DNA from: Bubalus kerabau
Lineage: Eukaryota; Chordata; Mammalia; Artiodactyla; Bovidae
Assembly: GCF_029407905.1 (NCBI RefSeq)
Contig: NC_073634.1
Span: 27,975,501 to 28,039,500 of the forward strand
Direction of reading: 5' to 3'
DNA: 64,000 bases
In this document: positions 1-9,888 of the stretch, piece by piece
Layout of the letters: each line of letters opens with the position of its first letter
Position numbering within the stretch: the first letter of the stretch is position 1
Translations under genes and position numbers: made by a program
Notes under the pieces: generated by a model
Told to the model about the DNA's origin: nothing
Database searches by the model: none
What the model saw: only the letters and a program-made list of their open reading frames with translations

Positions 1-412
1 AATAAATAAATGTAAAGCAGAAATAGCTTAAATTTCTGATGGGATCCTAACTTGCTATAAAACAACTTATGAGTCATTGTATCTCACTATGTGAAGATAA
101 AATTTCTGTGACAGGTTTCTTAAACCCAGTAAAGTAAAAAAGCCTTGTTTCACCCAGTTCATGTTTCTCTTTTCAAGTTAGACTTCGAGTTAGTATTTCT
201 TTTGGATAAGTCAGTTGTTCCTGAATGTCTTTCAGGGTGTATATGGTGAAAACAGTTTTCATGATAATACTAAACTGTCACTAGGTGGTCTTCCTGATTC
301 TCTCAGGAGTATGTGGCAGAGTTTTTGCACTTGTATGACAAGTTGATGACATCACCATTCAGGATAATTCAATATGTGCTTGTGATTTCCTGTGTTTTCA
401 AAAGTTTCTTTG

Positions 413-531
413 TTTTAATTTCTAACACGATATTGATAGATATAACCCATGTAAGCAAAACTTTTTTGAAGTCTTTGATAGGACTGAAGAGATAAAGGAG
501 TTCTGAGACTAAATAGGTTGAGAACAGCTGG
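413..531 (+). mobile_element. hAT-Charlie-type DNA transposon, 3' end fragment
   Basis: The run around TATTGATAGATATAACCCA to the terminal GGTTGAGAACAGCTGG matches, base by base with gaps, the end of the better-preserved hAT copy at 17775-18640. The terminal 'TTTGAGAACnnCTG' form is typical of hAT inverted termini. Only about 120 bp survive. The exact family name is not certain. Confidence 0.55.
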
Positions 532-1515
532 AATAGGTATTCTGCACTCCCCCACAATGTTTTAAAATTACTGTTTTATACTCTTTTCAACTTTATATGT
601 GATTTTCTTTCTTCTCTTAACTTTTCATCCACTTCCAGTCTCTCCCTGTTTATCTCATGCATTTCTTTATAGAAGCAGTAAACTCTTGGTGCTTTCCTGT
701 TTTTGAGCTCCAAAATAGGCCCCTTTTCTGTTTTGCTCCTCTCCTTTTCTAATCTTCAAAACCCAAAAGTTAGTTGTATATTTGTAATCATGTGTATATT
801 TCAGAAAGTAACATTATACAGAATGTCACTTGAATTTTATATTTTGGAAAGACGATAGAAAGTTGTAGAGAAGGAAATACAAGTAATGAAATGATTATCA
901 ACTGCAGTGGTTGTCTCATTAAGAAAAAAAGTTTACCATGGATTAGAGTTTAGTTACGGATTTCATTCTATTGAGTCCTATTCATTTTTTAATTTTTATT
1001 CAGCTTTTACTAAAGTTTCTAGGAAGCAGAAAAGAGAATGATGTGTTAATTATGAACCTGCCAGCCAACTTTGTCCTCTCTTGTAGCACACATTTGCTTT
1101 ATATTCTCTTTTTTTTTTTTTTTTTTTTTGCTTTAGATTCTTTTAGTGCTGTGGGCATCCCTTCCCAGCCCCATTGCCTTCCTGCTTCCCCCATAGGTGG
1201 ATTGCTGTCTCATCTTTGGTGTATCTTTTTCCATTCGTCTCTTTATAACTTTTACATATGTACGGATTTATCTAGAGCATTGTTTTTGCCTTTTAAAAAA
1301 TGATATTTTACATATGTGTCCCTCTACAGATTGCTTTCTCGCTCAATATCAAATATTTGCAGTCCGTTGGTATGTGGATTCACTCATTTTTAACTGCTGA
1401 GTAGAAATTCATTACGTAACTATACTGAAATTTATTGTTCTTTTTGCATTTCATTTTCCTTCTGCCCTTTTTTTCCAGGTTTAGCTAGTTCTCTATTATT
1501 CATATTCCATATATA
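532..1515. other. Intronic sequence, no recognisable gene
   Basis: AT-rich sequence with a 21-base T run at 1109-1129. I see no splice-flanked coding segment. The short open frames here have no protein-family signature. Confidence 0.6.
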
Positions 1516-1525
1516 ACTTATCACT

Positions 1526-1710
1526 TTGTTTTTATTTATTTATTTATTTGGCTGCACCAGGTCTCAGTTGCAGCACTCTGGATCTTTAGTTGTGGTATGT
1601 GAATGGCTAGTTGTGTCATGCCAGATCTAGTTCCCTGGCCGGGAATCGAACCTGGGCCCTCTGCATTGGGAGCCTGGAGTCTTAGCCTCTGGACCACCAG
1701 GGAAGTCCCC
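1526..1710 (-). mobile_element. CHR-type tRNA-Glu-derived SINE
   Basis: Reverse-strand SINE ending (on +) in CCACCAGGGAAGTCCCC, the complement of the usual GGGGACTTCCCTGGTGG head, with the A/B-box-like GGGAATCGAACCTGG. It begins with a TTTATT-rich tail. The flanks ACTTATCACT (1516-1525) and ACTTACCACT (1711-1720) look like a target-site duplication with one mismatch. Confidence 0.85.
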
Positions 1711-2681
1711 ACTTACCACTCTAAAAAGTGTGCAATTCAGTGATTTTTAGTATAATCACAAATTTATGCAACTATAAATATTATTTAATACAAGGACATT
1801 AAAAAAAAAATTATTCCAGAAAGAAACCCCATACCCATTAGCAGTCCCTGCTCTAGTTCCTCTTCCACTAATCCTCTGTCAACCACCAGTCTACTTCCTG
1901 TCTCTCTTTATTTGCCTGTTCTGGATTTTTCATATCAGTAGTGTCATGTAATATGTGACCTTTTGTGTCTTTCTCTTTTGTAATATTTCATTTAGTTTAA
2001 TGTCTCAAAGTTCATGTTGTAGCATGAATCAACGCTTCTTTCCTCTTTATGGCTGAGTGATAAATATGCCATTGTGTGGATATCCTACATTTATTTATCC
2101 ATTTATCAGGCATTTGGGTTGCTTCTACTTTTTGGCAGTTAGGAATAATGCTCCTATAAACATTCACATACAAGTTTTGTGTTGACATGTTTTCAGTTCT
2201 CCTGGGTATATACGTAGGAAAGGAATTGCTTGGTTACGCGGTAACTCTGTTCAGCTATTTGAGGAAGCATTGAGCTGTTTTACAGTGCAGCTGCAGCATC
2301 TGACATTCTCATGGATAATGTACAAAGATCACAATTTCTCTACATTTTTGCCCATTATCTTTTTGATTGTAGTCATTCTAGTTGACGTGGTGGTTTTGAT
2401 TTGCACTTCCCTTGTGACTAATGACGTTAAACATCTTTTCATGTACTAATTGGCTCTTTGTGTATCTTTTTGAAGAAACGTCTATTCAAATTCTTTGCCC
2501 ATTATTTAACTGAGTTGTCTTTTTATTGTTACAAGAGTTCTTTATTCCGGGTACTTGCAGACATTTTCTCCCATTCTATGGGTTGTCTCTCTGCTTTCTT
2601 GAGAGTACCCTTTTAATCACAAAAATTTTAACACTAATTCTAATTTACCCGTCTTTTCTTTGTTTTCTTATGAAACCAAAG

Positions 2682-2761
2682 AGTTGGTGATGGACAGGGA
2701 GGGCTGTCATGCTGGGTCGCAGAGACGGACACGACTGAGTGACTGAACTGAACTGAACTGA
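2682..2761 (+). mobile_element. BovB 3' end, very short copy
   Basis: About 80 bp matching the extreme BovB 3' end (GTTGGTGATGGACAGGG to the ACTGAACTGAACTGAA terminus), also seen at 43545-43630 and 51970-52062 in this window. It is a severely 5'-truncated insertion in the L1. Confidence 0.85.
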
Positions 2762-2956
2762 ATGAAGAAACTATTGCTTAGTCTAAGGTCATGAAGATTT
2801 GCACTTGTGTTTCATTCTAAGCATTTTATAAAATTTTTAGCTCTTACATTTAGGTCTTTGATCTATTTTGAATTAATGGTGTGAGAGTCCAGCTCTATTC
2901 ATTATATGTGGGTGCCTGGTTGTTAGCACCATTCGTAGAAGACTATTCATTCCCCT

Positions 2957-3240
2957 GGGCTTTCCAGGTGGCTCAGTGGTAAAGAATCTGCCTGCCAATG
3001 CAAGAAACATGGGTTTGCTCCCTGGGAAGATCCCCTGGAGAAGGCAATGGCAACCCCTCCAGTATTCTTGCCTAGGAAATCCCCTGAACAGAAGAGCCTG
3101 GTGAACTACACAAAGAGCTGGACATGACTCTTTGTGTAGACTTGGACACAACTCGTTGTGTAGAGTTGGACACAACTCTTTGGAGTCCAATGGAGTCACA
3201 AAGAGTTGGACATGACTGAGCAGCTGAGCACACACGCACC
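2957..3240 (+). mobile_element. Bov-tA SINE with internal tandem repeat
   Basis: tRNA-Glu-like head (GGCTTTCCAGGTGGCTCAG) followed by a Bov-A body. It is flanked by a perfect 11-bp duplication TTCATTCCCCT at 2946-2956 and 3241-3251. The 3' part is expanded by about three 24-bp units between 3117 and 3190. Confidence 0.92.
3117..3190. repeat. 24-bp minisatellite inside a Bov-tA SINE
   Basis: Three imperfect units of the form TTGGACACAACTCTTTGTGT follow one another. They arise from the SINE's own AGTTGGACACGACTGAG tail. No other SINE copy in the window shows this expansion. Confidence 0.75.
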
Positions 3241-3390
3241 TTCATTCCCCTGATGAATTGTCTTGGCACTCTTGTCCAAAATCATTTAACAGAAAGAGTG
3301 GGCTTATTTCTGTACTACCAGTTATATTCTAATTAATCTATGTCTGCTCTTAGGTCAGTACCTCATAGTCCTGTTTATCATAGCTTTTAT

Positions 3391-3726
3391 CTTTTGTTTT
3401 TTTGGCCACACTGCATGCAGGGTTTTAGTTCCCCAACAGTGTTTCCCTGGTAGCTCAAATGATAAAGAATCCACCTGCCATGCGGGAAACCTGGGTTTGA
3501 TCCCTGGGTTAGGAAGATCCCCTGGAAGAGGTCTTGGCAACCCACTCCAGTATTCTTGCCTGGAGAATCCCCATGGACAGAGGAGCCTGGCAGGCTACTG
3601 TCTGTGGGGTCACAAAGAGTCAGACACAACTGAGTGACTAAGCACACACACATACAGCCGGGGATCAGACCCTTGCCCCCTTCAGGGGATGCATGGAATC
3701 TTAACCACAGGGCCACTAGGGAAGTG
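3391..3726 (-). mobile_element. CHR SINE, antisense, split by a Bov-tA
   Basis: The left part (3391-3439) has the TTTGGCCACACTGCATG tail region. The right part (3658-3726) has GGGGATCAGACCCTTGCCCC and ends CACTAGGGAAGT. The two halves are separated by a Bov-tA insertion. Flanking TAGCTTT (3381 and 3731) may be the duplication. Confidence 0.8.
3440..3657 (+). mobile_element. Bov-tA SINE nested in a CHR SINE
   Basis: Full-length-looking Bov-tA: GTTTCCCTGGTAGCTCAAAT head, the CCTGGGTTTGATCCCTGG box, a Bov-A body and the CAGACACAACTGAGTGACT tail. It interrupts the antisense CHR copy, so it is younger. Confidence 0.9.
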
Positions 3727-4178
3727 GTTGTAGCTTTGAAGTAAGCTTCAAAATCTGAAAGTGTGAGTCCTTCTAAATTTGTTCATGGCTATTGAGGGTT
3801 GCTTATGTCCATATGAATTTTAGAATAAGTTGGCCAATTTTTGTGAAAAAGGCTATTGGAATTTTGGTAGGTGTTGCACTGAATCTGTAAATCAATTTAG
3901 GGAGTATCGCCATCTTAACCATATTAAATCCTCCAATATGTGGACATAGTTTTTCCATTTATTTAGGTGTCTTTAAAATTTCTTGTAAGAATGTTTGGTC
4001 ATTTTTAGCATATGAGTTTTGTCTTTTGTTAAATATATTCCTATTTTTTTTCCTTTTGATGCTATTGTAAATGAAATATTCTTAGTTTCAGTCTGAATTG
4101 TTCAGTGCTATTGATGAAACTATCATTGATGTTTGTTTATTGATCATTTGCTTCTAGATTGCCAAATTTTTTCTTTCT

Positions 4179-4882
4179 TTCTTTAATATTTATATATTTA
4201 TTTGGCTGCCTAGGATCTTCCATCTTTAGTTGTGGCATGTGGGATCTTTCACTTCAGTTCAGTCACTCAGTCGTGTCCAGCTCTTTGCGACCCCATGAAG
4301 CGCAGCACGCCAGGCCTCCCCGTCCATCACCAACTCCTGGAGTTTACCCAAACTCATGTCCATTGAGTTGGTGATGCCATCCAACCATCTCATCCTCTGT
4401 TGTCCCCTTCTCCTCCTGCCTTCAATATTTCCTAACATCAGGGTCTTTTCAAATGAGTCAACTCTTCACATCAGGTGGCCAAAATATTGGAGTTTCAGCT
4501 TCACCATCAGTCCTTCCAATGAACACCCAGGACTGGTTTCCTTTAGAATGGACTGGTTGGATCTCCTTGCAGTCCAAGGGACATTCAAGAGTCTTCTCCA
4601 ACATCACAGTTCAAAAGCATCAATTCTTCAGTGCTCGGCTTTCTTTATAGTCCAACTCTCACATCCATACATGACTACTGGCAAAACCATAGCCTTCACT
4701 AGATGGACCTTTGTTGACAAAGTAATGTCTCTGCTTTTTAATATGTGGGATCTTTAGTTATAGGCATATGAAGAAGCTCCCAGTTGCAGCATGTGGGATC
4801 CAGTTCCCTGACCGGGGATTGAATCCAAGTCCCCTGCATTGGAAGTGTGGAGTTCTAGCCACTGGGCTACCAGGGAAGTCCC
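4179..4882 (-). mobile_element. CHR SINE, antisense, split by BovB
   Basis: Begins with a TTTATTTGGCTGCC tail and ends CTACCAGGGAAGTCCC. It is interrupted at 4250-4742 by BovB. Flanks TGCCAAATTTTTTCTTTCT (4160-4178) and TGCCAAACCTTTTCTTTCT (4883-4901) form a 19-bp duplication with two mismatches. Confidence 0.87.
4250..4742 (-). mobile_element. BovB LINE 3' fragment, antisense
   Basis: Complement of the BovB 3' end and part of the reverse-transcriptase C-terminal region, 493 bp, 5'-truncated. It is flanked by a perfect 13-bp duplication ATGTGGGATCTTT at 4237-4249 and 4743-4755, inside the CHR SINE. Open frames here are reverse-strand shadows of BovB and are not genes. Confidence 0.93.
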
Positions 4883-4901
4883 TGCCAAACCTTTTCTTTC
4901 T

Positions 4902-5282
4902 CTTCATTCAGATAGTTCCCTGAAAGCTCAACTGTCATAAAAATCCTTCTAATTTTATTCAACTTGCCTCTTCTTTTTTTTTCTTGCCAGGCAGGCTTGA
5001 GTTGCATCAATACTGAGCTATTTTCAGTCAAATAATATGCCTTCAAACATTTTAGTACTTCTTAAATGTGTCTCTAGACAAAATTTTAACCACCTGCTTT
5101 TCTGTATGTTCTGTACCAGCTCACATCATCATTGTGGGCTGATAGTTCATTAAAATGGGGACCTGAGGATGTTTGTTTGGAATAACCTGTGGAAAACTCT
5201 CCTTCTACCTGCCCGCGCCACACCCCCCATCCTAACTAGCATGTAGAAATTATAATTTTGATTAGTTCTGAAAAATATCCAA
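4902..5282. other. Intronic sequence, nothing recognised
   Basis: Single-copy-looking AT-rich sequence with a short C-rich patch near 5210-5230. No exon or repeat was identified. Confidence 0.5.
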
Positions 5283-5296
5283 TTCAGGCAAACAAA

Positions 5297-5605
5297 GTGA
5301 AAGTCACTCAGGCGTGTCCGACTCTTTGCGACCCCATGACTATACAGTTCGTGGAATTCTCCAGGCCAGAATACTGGAGAAGGTAGCCTTTCCCTTCTCC
5401 AGGGGATCTTCCCAACACAGGGATCGAACCCAGGTCCCCCCCATTGTGGGCGGATTCTTTACCAGCTGAGCCACAAGGGAAACCCCAAAATACTGGAGTG
5501 GGTAGCTTATCTCTTCTCCAGGGGATCTTCCTAACCCAGGAATTGAACCGGGATCTCCTGCATTGCAGGTGGATTCTTTACCAACTGAGCTATCAGGGAA
5601 GTCCT
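5297..5605 (-). mobile_element. Bov-tA-type composite SINE, antisense
   Basis: Complement of a Bov-A unit joined to two tRNA-like units. The CTTCTCCAGGGGATCTTCC and GATTCTTTACCA motifs each occur twice (about 5394-5465 and 5513-5583). Ends TATCAGGGAAGTCC. Near-identical flanks TTCAGGCAAACAA (5283) and TTCAGGAAAAGAA (5606) are probably the duplication. Confidence 0.85.
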
Positions 5606-5642
5606 TTCAGGAAAAGAACTGAGAATCAGTAATGACTTTTCC

Positions 5643-6527
5643 TGTCGGGAGCCGCGTTAGGCATTACTGATAAAATGGAGGCACGGACCCAGACCCCTCT
5701 CCTCATTCCACAGGCATGGTCCTGGGATGAAGGAGTTAGGACTTGTAATTCTGACTTGTCTTTTCCTCTCCTTGGCTGAGTTGACTGAAAAGGAATATTA
5801 AGGGGCTTATTGCTCTTGAGAGGACCATGAGAAGGCACAAAGTCTTCTGCGGCTGTGCTCAGAGAATAATTCATAAAGTTAATCATTGACATTTGTTTAA
5901 GGACTTTTACAAAAGAGTGTTCCAGGATGAGCACATAGGTCGCAGCTTGAGGCCATAGGAGGGATTGCTATCTGAAGCCTATTTGTGAGGAAAATGTTTA
6001 TGGCAAAAGAGTTTGCTGAATTTAGGTCTTAGGAATAATTAAAATAGTTAGAAGCTAAAGATTTAAGGAACGTTGTAGTGTTAGCATATTCTACTATAGC
6101 TTATAGAAATTAGGGACTTTAGAGATATTATTAGCTAGAAGCCCTTTCTAAGAAATAGTGAATTTAGGATACTAGGGGCAAACAGGACTTAGAAAGATAA
6201 GAAATAAACTGAGGAATGTGGTATGCAGCCCAGACATTAGCATGAGTTACAGTGTATTCACAAGGACACATGAGAAAAAGTAGGTAAAAGAATTGCTGAG
6301 GAAGGAACTCCTTTTGAGGGGCAACAGTGATTTATGGAGACAATAAATCTGGGTCAGTGGGAACTGAAAATGTCAAATCTCTGACCTAATGCTTTTGTAA
6401 AAGTATAAAAGAGAATCTTAAGCTTGAAATAAATATGCAGTCCAAGAAATATGAATGAGAGGCTGCATCGGTACTCGCGGACACCCTTTCAGGCTGACTC
6501 CCTGGCTGCTGGAGCTGGACTCCGGCA
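5643..6527 (+). mobile_element. Solo LTR of an ERVK-like (class II) endogenous retrovirus
   Basis: An 885-bp segment beginning TGTCGGGAGCCGCG and ending CTCCGGCA, flanked on both sides by the perfect 6-bp duplication TTTTCC (5637-5642 and 6528-6533), the length produced by class II retroviral integrases. It contains TATAAAA at 6404-6410 and AATAAA at 6428-6433, in the sense of MTA3. No internal gag/pol/env sequence is present, so it is a solo LTR left by recombination between two LTRs. The assignment to a bovine BTLTR1-like family is from memory. Confidence 0.85.
6404..6433 (+). promoter_or_regulatory. LTR TATA-like box and poly(A) signal
   Basis: TATAAAA (6404) and AATAAA (6428) lie 24 bp apart near the 3' side of the solo LTR, the usual U3/R arrangement. 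Both point in the direction of MTA3 transcription. Confidence 0.5.
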
Positions 6528-6533
6528 TTTTCC

Positions 6534-8174
6534 TTGCCTAGGTTCTGACCTTCTTTGTTCAGGTACCTGAATTGTGTGTTGCCTCTTCTGGCCCAGTAAT
6601 GTGTCACATGCCCAGTCTCTAAAGTTTTGCTGGAGATTGATCTGTACCCTATACCTGGATGCTCTCTTTCTTCACTACTCAGCTAGTTTGATTTCTTCTC
6701 TGACACCTGCTTCCCGGACATTGTTTCTGCTAGCCTTACCTAGCCCCTTTCAGGCTGTGTGTGTAGTTAGCCTTGCTGAGCTCTGGGGCCATGGATTCTT
6801 TCTCATCCTGCAGTCTAAAGCTTTGAAATTTGTATGACCCTTGCTGGGTTGATCTCAGTTAAGTACAGTGATACTTACTTTATAAATAAATAAGTTTATA
6901 TTTATTGTTTGTTAAAGCTTCACACAATCCCTTGGTGTGGTTTCTTTCTGTATTCTGTCTCCAGTTTATGACCCTAGTGCCTCGGTGCCTAATACACTGC
7001 ACTGAAGCATTGCCAACTGGTATCAGTCTCTTGTGCTGCTGTACTGTTTATTGTGGGACTTCTACTTTAATAACTTTTAGAAGGTACCAAATTTGATATT
7101 CCATCAAGCTTGGTAAATGGTTTTAAAAAATTATAAATGTATTACCATGGACATGGTTTTTGATGATAGTCAGATTTGCTCTTTTAAATTTTTCATTGTC
7201 TAAATGTCAGTTTTTGCCATTATGTTTGCTTAGTGTTTTTAGAATGTTAATGGGATGGGAGTCGTTCTTGTTCAGAAGCTAATATAAATTTATACAAAAA
7301 TGTAAATGAAATTTAACTAGTAAACTTGAGAAAATTAGTTTTAGATGCTGTTTTGGTGATTTCTGTGTTTGCTTAGGTTGAACTTAAAAATTTTATTCCT
7401 TTTCACCCAATATCAAGAGATTGTACAAGAAAATAAGATCTGCTGTCGTTACCATTATTTGTAGAGCTTGCTGCTATTTTAGCCCTATAGGGTATACATT
7501 AGAATTCGGTTAGCTGTGTTTTATGGAACAACAATTTATCAAGCCCTAATTAGGTGAGGAGGAGAATTTCGTGTGATATTTGCTGGTGCTAATGGTGCCA
7601 GTGCAGCGATAACGTCATTGATCTCCACTGGTGAAACGGTATTATACTTGCAAGTAAATGGCTCTTTTAGCGTTGCATTTCTATTTGAGTAGTTAATTAT
7701 AAAGAACATTCAAAGAATTTTAAATCACATTATTCAGTTTTTGAGCTCGGTGGATCTTTTTCTAAATCAGTTTTTAATTTTTGCAAGTTCATTTTCAATT
7801 CAGAGTTTTAAACGTTTGAGGGTAGAAAACATTTAATACGTAGTCTAGTCATTGCCCTCATATCATTTAAAAGAACAACAGCTAGAGGGTCACATACGAT
7901 AAAATTTCTTGCGGTCCTGAATCCTTATGTAAGGAATTGGTAAGAAAACGATGTGAGGAGCAGCAGTGTGTTGCTCTTGGTGCGTTTTTTGCCAGTTAGT
8001 GTCCAAAAATTAAAGCCTCTGAGGCCACACCTTGGGCTTTACTTCCTGTGAGAGAAGTCAGCCCCCTCTTCCTTGACTCGTGAGTTCTCAATAGATACAC
8101 AATCTGTACTGTTCCCATAGATACACAGTTTGGTCTGGTCCAGGGAAGGCTGCAGAGCATCTGAACCTCTGCAG
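6534..8174. other. Intronic sequence with a possible conserved patch
   Basis: I recognise no repeats or exons here. The part around 7440-7700 is free of repeats, has several CpGs and includes CTAATTAGG and AACGTCATT motifs, which could be homeodomain-like and CRE-like sites; this is only suggestive. Confidence 0.4.
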
Positions 8175-8310
8175 GTATGGATCCCAACAAACTGGAAGAT
8201 TCTTAAAGAGATGGGAATACCAGACCATCTTACCTGCCTCCTGCGAAACCGGTATGCAGGTCAAGAAACAACAGTTAGAACCAGGCATGAAATAACGGAG
8301 TGGTTCCAAA
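8175..8310 (+). mobile_element. BovB reverse-transcriptase fragment, sense arm
   Basis: Encodes a decayed RT segment (GIPDHLTCLLRN then YAGQETTVRTRHE), homologous to 28,9xx-29,2xx and 50,9xx-51,1xx in this window. It joins directly to an antisense BovB segment that carries the same region. Confidence 0.88.
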
Positions 8311-8957
8311 CTGCAGCACCCCAGGCTGCATCACCATCTCCCAGAGTTTGCTCAAACTCATGTCACCATCCATAGTGATTATGGAACCCAAGAAAATAAA
8401 GTCTGTCACTGTTTCATTGTTTCCACATCTATTTGCCATGAAGTGATGGGACTGGATGCCATGATCTTCATTTTTTGAATGTTGAGTTTTAAGCCAACTT
8501 TTTCACTCTCCTCTTTCACTTTCTCAAGAAGCTCTTCAATTCCTCTTTGCTTTCTGCCATAAGGATGGTGTCATCTGTATATCTGAGGTTATTGATATTT
8601 CTCCCAGTAATCTTGATCCAGCTTGTGCTTCATTCATCCCAGCATTTCTCATGATGTAATCCACATATAAGTTAAATAAGCAGGGTGACAATATATAGCC
8701 TTGACATATTCCTTTCCCAATTTGGAACCAGTCCATTGTTCCATGTCTGGTTCTAACTGTTGATTCTTGACCTGCGTACAGGTTTTGTAGGAGACAGGTA
8801 AGGTGGTCTGGTATTCCCGTCTCTTTAGGAATTTTCCACAGTTTATTGTGATCCACACAGTCAAAGACTTTAGCGTAATCAATGAAGAGAAGTAGGTGTT
8901 TTTCCTGGGATTCTCTTGCTTTTTCTGTGATCCAATGGATGTCTGTATTCCTAACAC
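8311..8957 (-). mobile_element. BovB fragment, antisense arm with internal deletion
   Basis: Starts with a short piece of BovB 3' end (8311-8363), jumps by deletion to the RT C-terminal region (from 8364) and continues into the RT core, including the reverse-strand frame GIPDHLTCLLQN...SPCLFNLYVDYI. The boundary at 8957 is approximate. Frameshifts and lost residues make it non-functional. Confidence 0.88.
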
Positions 8958-9209
8958 TAGACCTCAGAAATGAAAAAAAATTGTAAAGAAGTCATATTTA
9001 TTTATGGGTATAATAATACATGCATTGATGATGAAGCAGCAGCAGTATGATTCCTTATAGTAGCCTCCTGTGATTGTGATTGCTTCACAGGAACCTAGCC
9101 TATACTTAGGGCAAGTACACTATTGGAAACATTGTTGCATTAAAAAAAATCACTTATCTGTGATAATATACTTATGAATAGTTTTTCCAAATACAGGCGA
9201 GAGGCATAA

Positions 9210-9388
9210 GTGTTAGTCACTTGGTCGTATCTGACTCTTTGTAGCCACAAAGCTCCTGTGTCCATAGGCAAGAGTATTGGAGTGGGTAGCCATTCCCTTC
9301 TCCAGGGAATCTTCTCGACCCAGGGATCGAACCTGGTTCTCCTGCATTGCAGGCAGATTCTTTACAGTCTGAGCCACCAGGGAAGCCC
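9210..9388 (-). mobile_element. Bov-tA SINE, antisense
   Basis: Complement of a Bov-tA: the Bov-A part has TTGGAGTGGGTAGCCATTCC, and the tRNA part ends GAGCCACCAGGGAAGCCC. No clear duplication. Confidence 0.88.
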
Positions 9389-9562
9389 CAGTGTAGCATA
9401 ATGAATGGTAATGTAATTCTTTGAAAGGAATGTTGTAAAATGCTAAGAAAACTAACATAGTATTAATTTCTATTAAATATCACTCACCTCATGCCTGTGT
9501 AAGGTTAGACTGGTATCTGCATGTTTTATGAATTGATGACTGCTTTTATTAATTTTCTTGAT

Positions 9563-9879
9563 TTTTTTTAATTTTAAAAATTAATTAATTGTTTATTTTT
9601 GGCTAGTTCTTTGTTCCTATGCGAGGGCTTTCTCTAGTTGCAGCAAGTGGGGGCCACTCTGCAGTTGCGGTGCAAGGGCTTCCCTTCCCTTGCGGTGGCT
9701 TCTTTTGTGGAGCACAGGTTCTAGGGCATGTGGGCTTCCTGGTTGTAGAGCATGGGCTCTGTAGTTGTGACACTCGGGCGTAGTTACCCTGTGGCATGTG
9801 AGATTTTCTTGGAGCAAGTGAACCCGTGTCTCCTGCATTGACAGGCAGATTCTTTACCACTGAGCCACCAGGGAAGTCC
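9563..9879 (-). mobile_element. CHR-1-like full-length SINE, antisense
   Basis: A long artiodactyl tRNA-Glu SINE: alternating GTTGCAG/GTTGTGG motifs from 9630 to 9800 and the tRNA head complement GAGCCACCAGGGAAGTCC. Flanks TTTCTTGAT at 9554-9562 and 9880-9888 form a 9-bp duplication. Confidence 0.88.
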
Positions 9880-9888
9880 TTTCTTGAT

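Larger units (their letters stand above)
1720..4159 (-). mobile_element. Old L1 (L1M-type), 3' part, antisense, interrupted
   Basis: On the + strand this reads as the complement of an L1 3' UTR followed by the end of ORF2, for example the stretches around 2095-2240 (flanked-by-gap 'TTTGGGTTGCTTCTAC' type), 2480-2640 and 3730-4010. It is strongly diverged and broken by stops. It is interrupted by a BovB tail (2682-2761), two Bov-tA SINEs and a CHR SINE, so it is older than all of them. Confidence 0.75.

Noticed and set aside
6386..6607. Retroviral protein frame near the LTR
   Set aside because: No internal retroviral region exists; the frame overlaps the LTR end and flank and has no signature.
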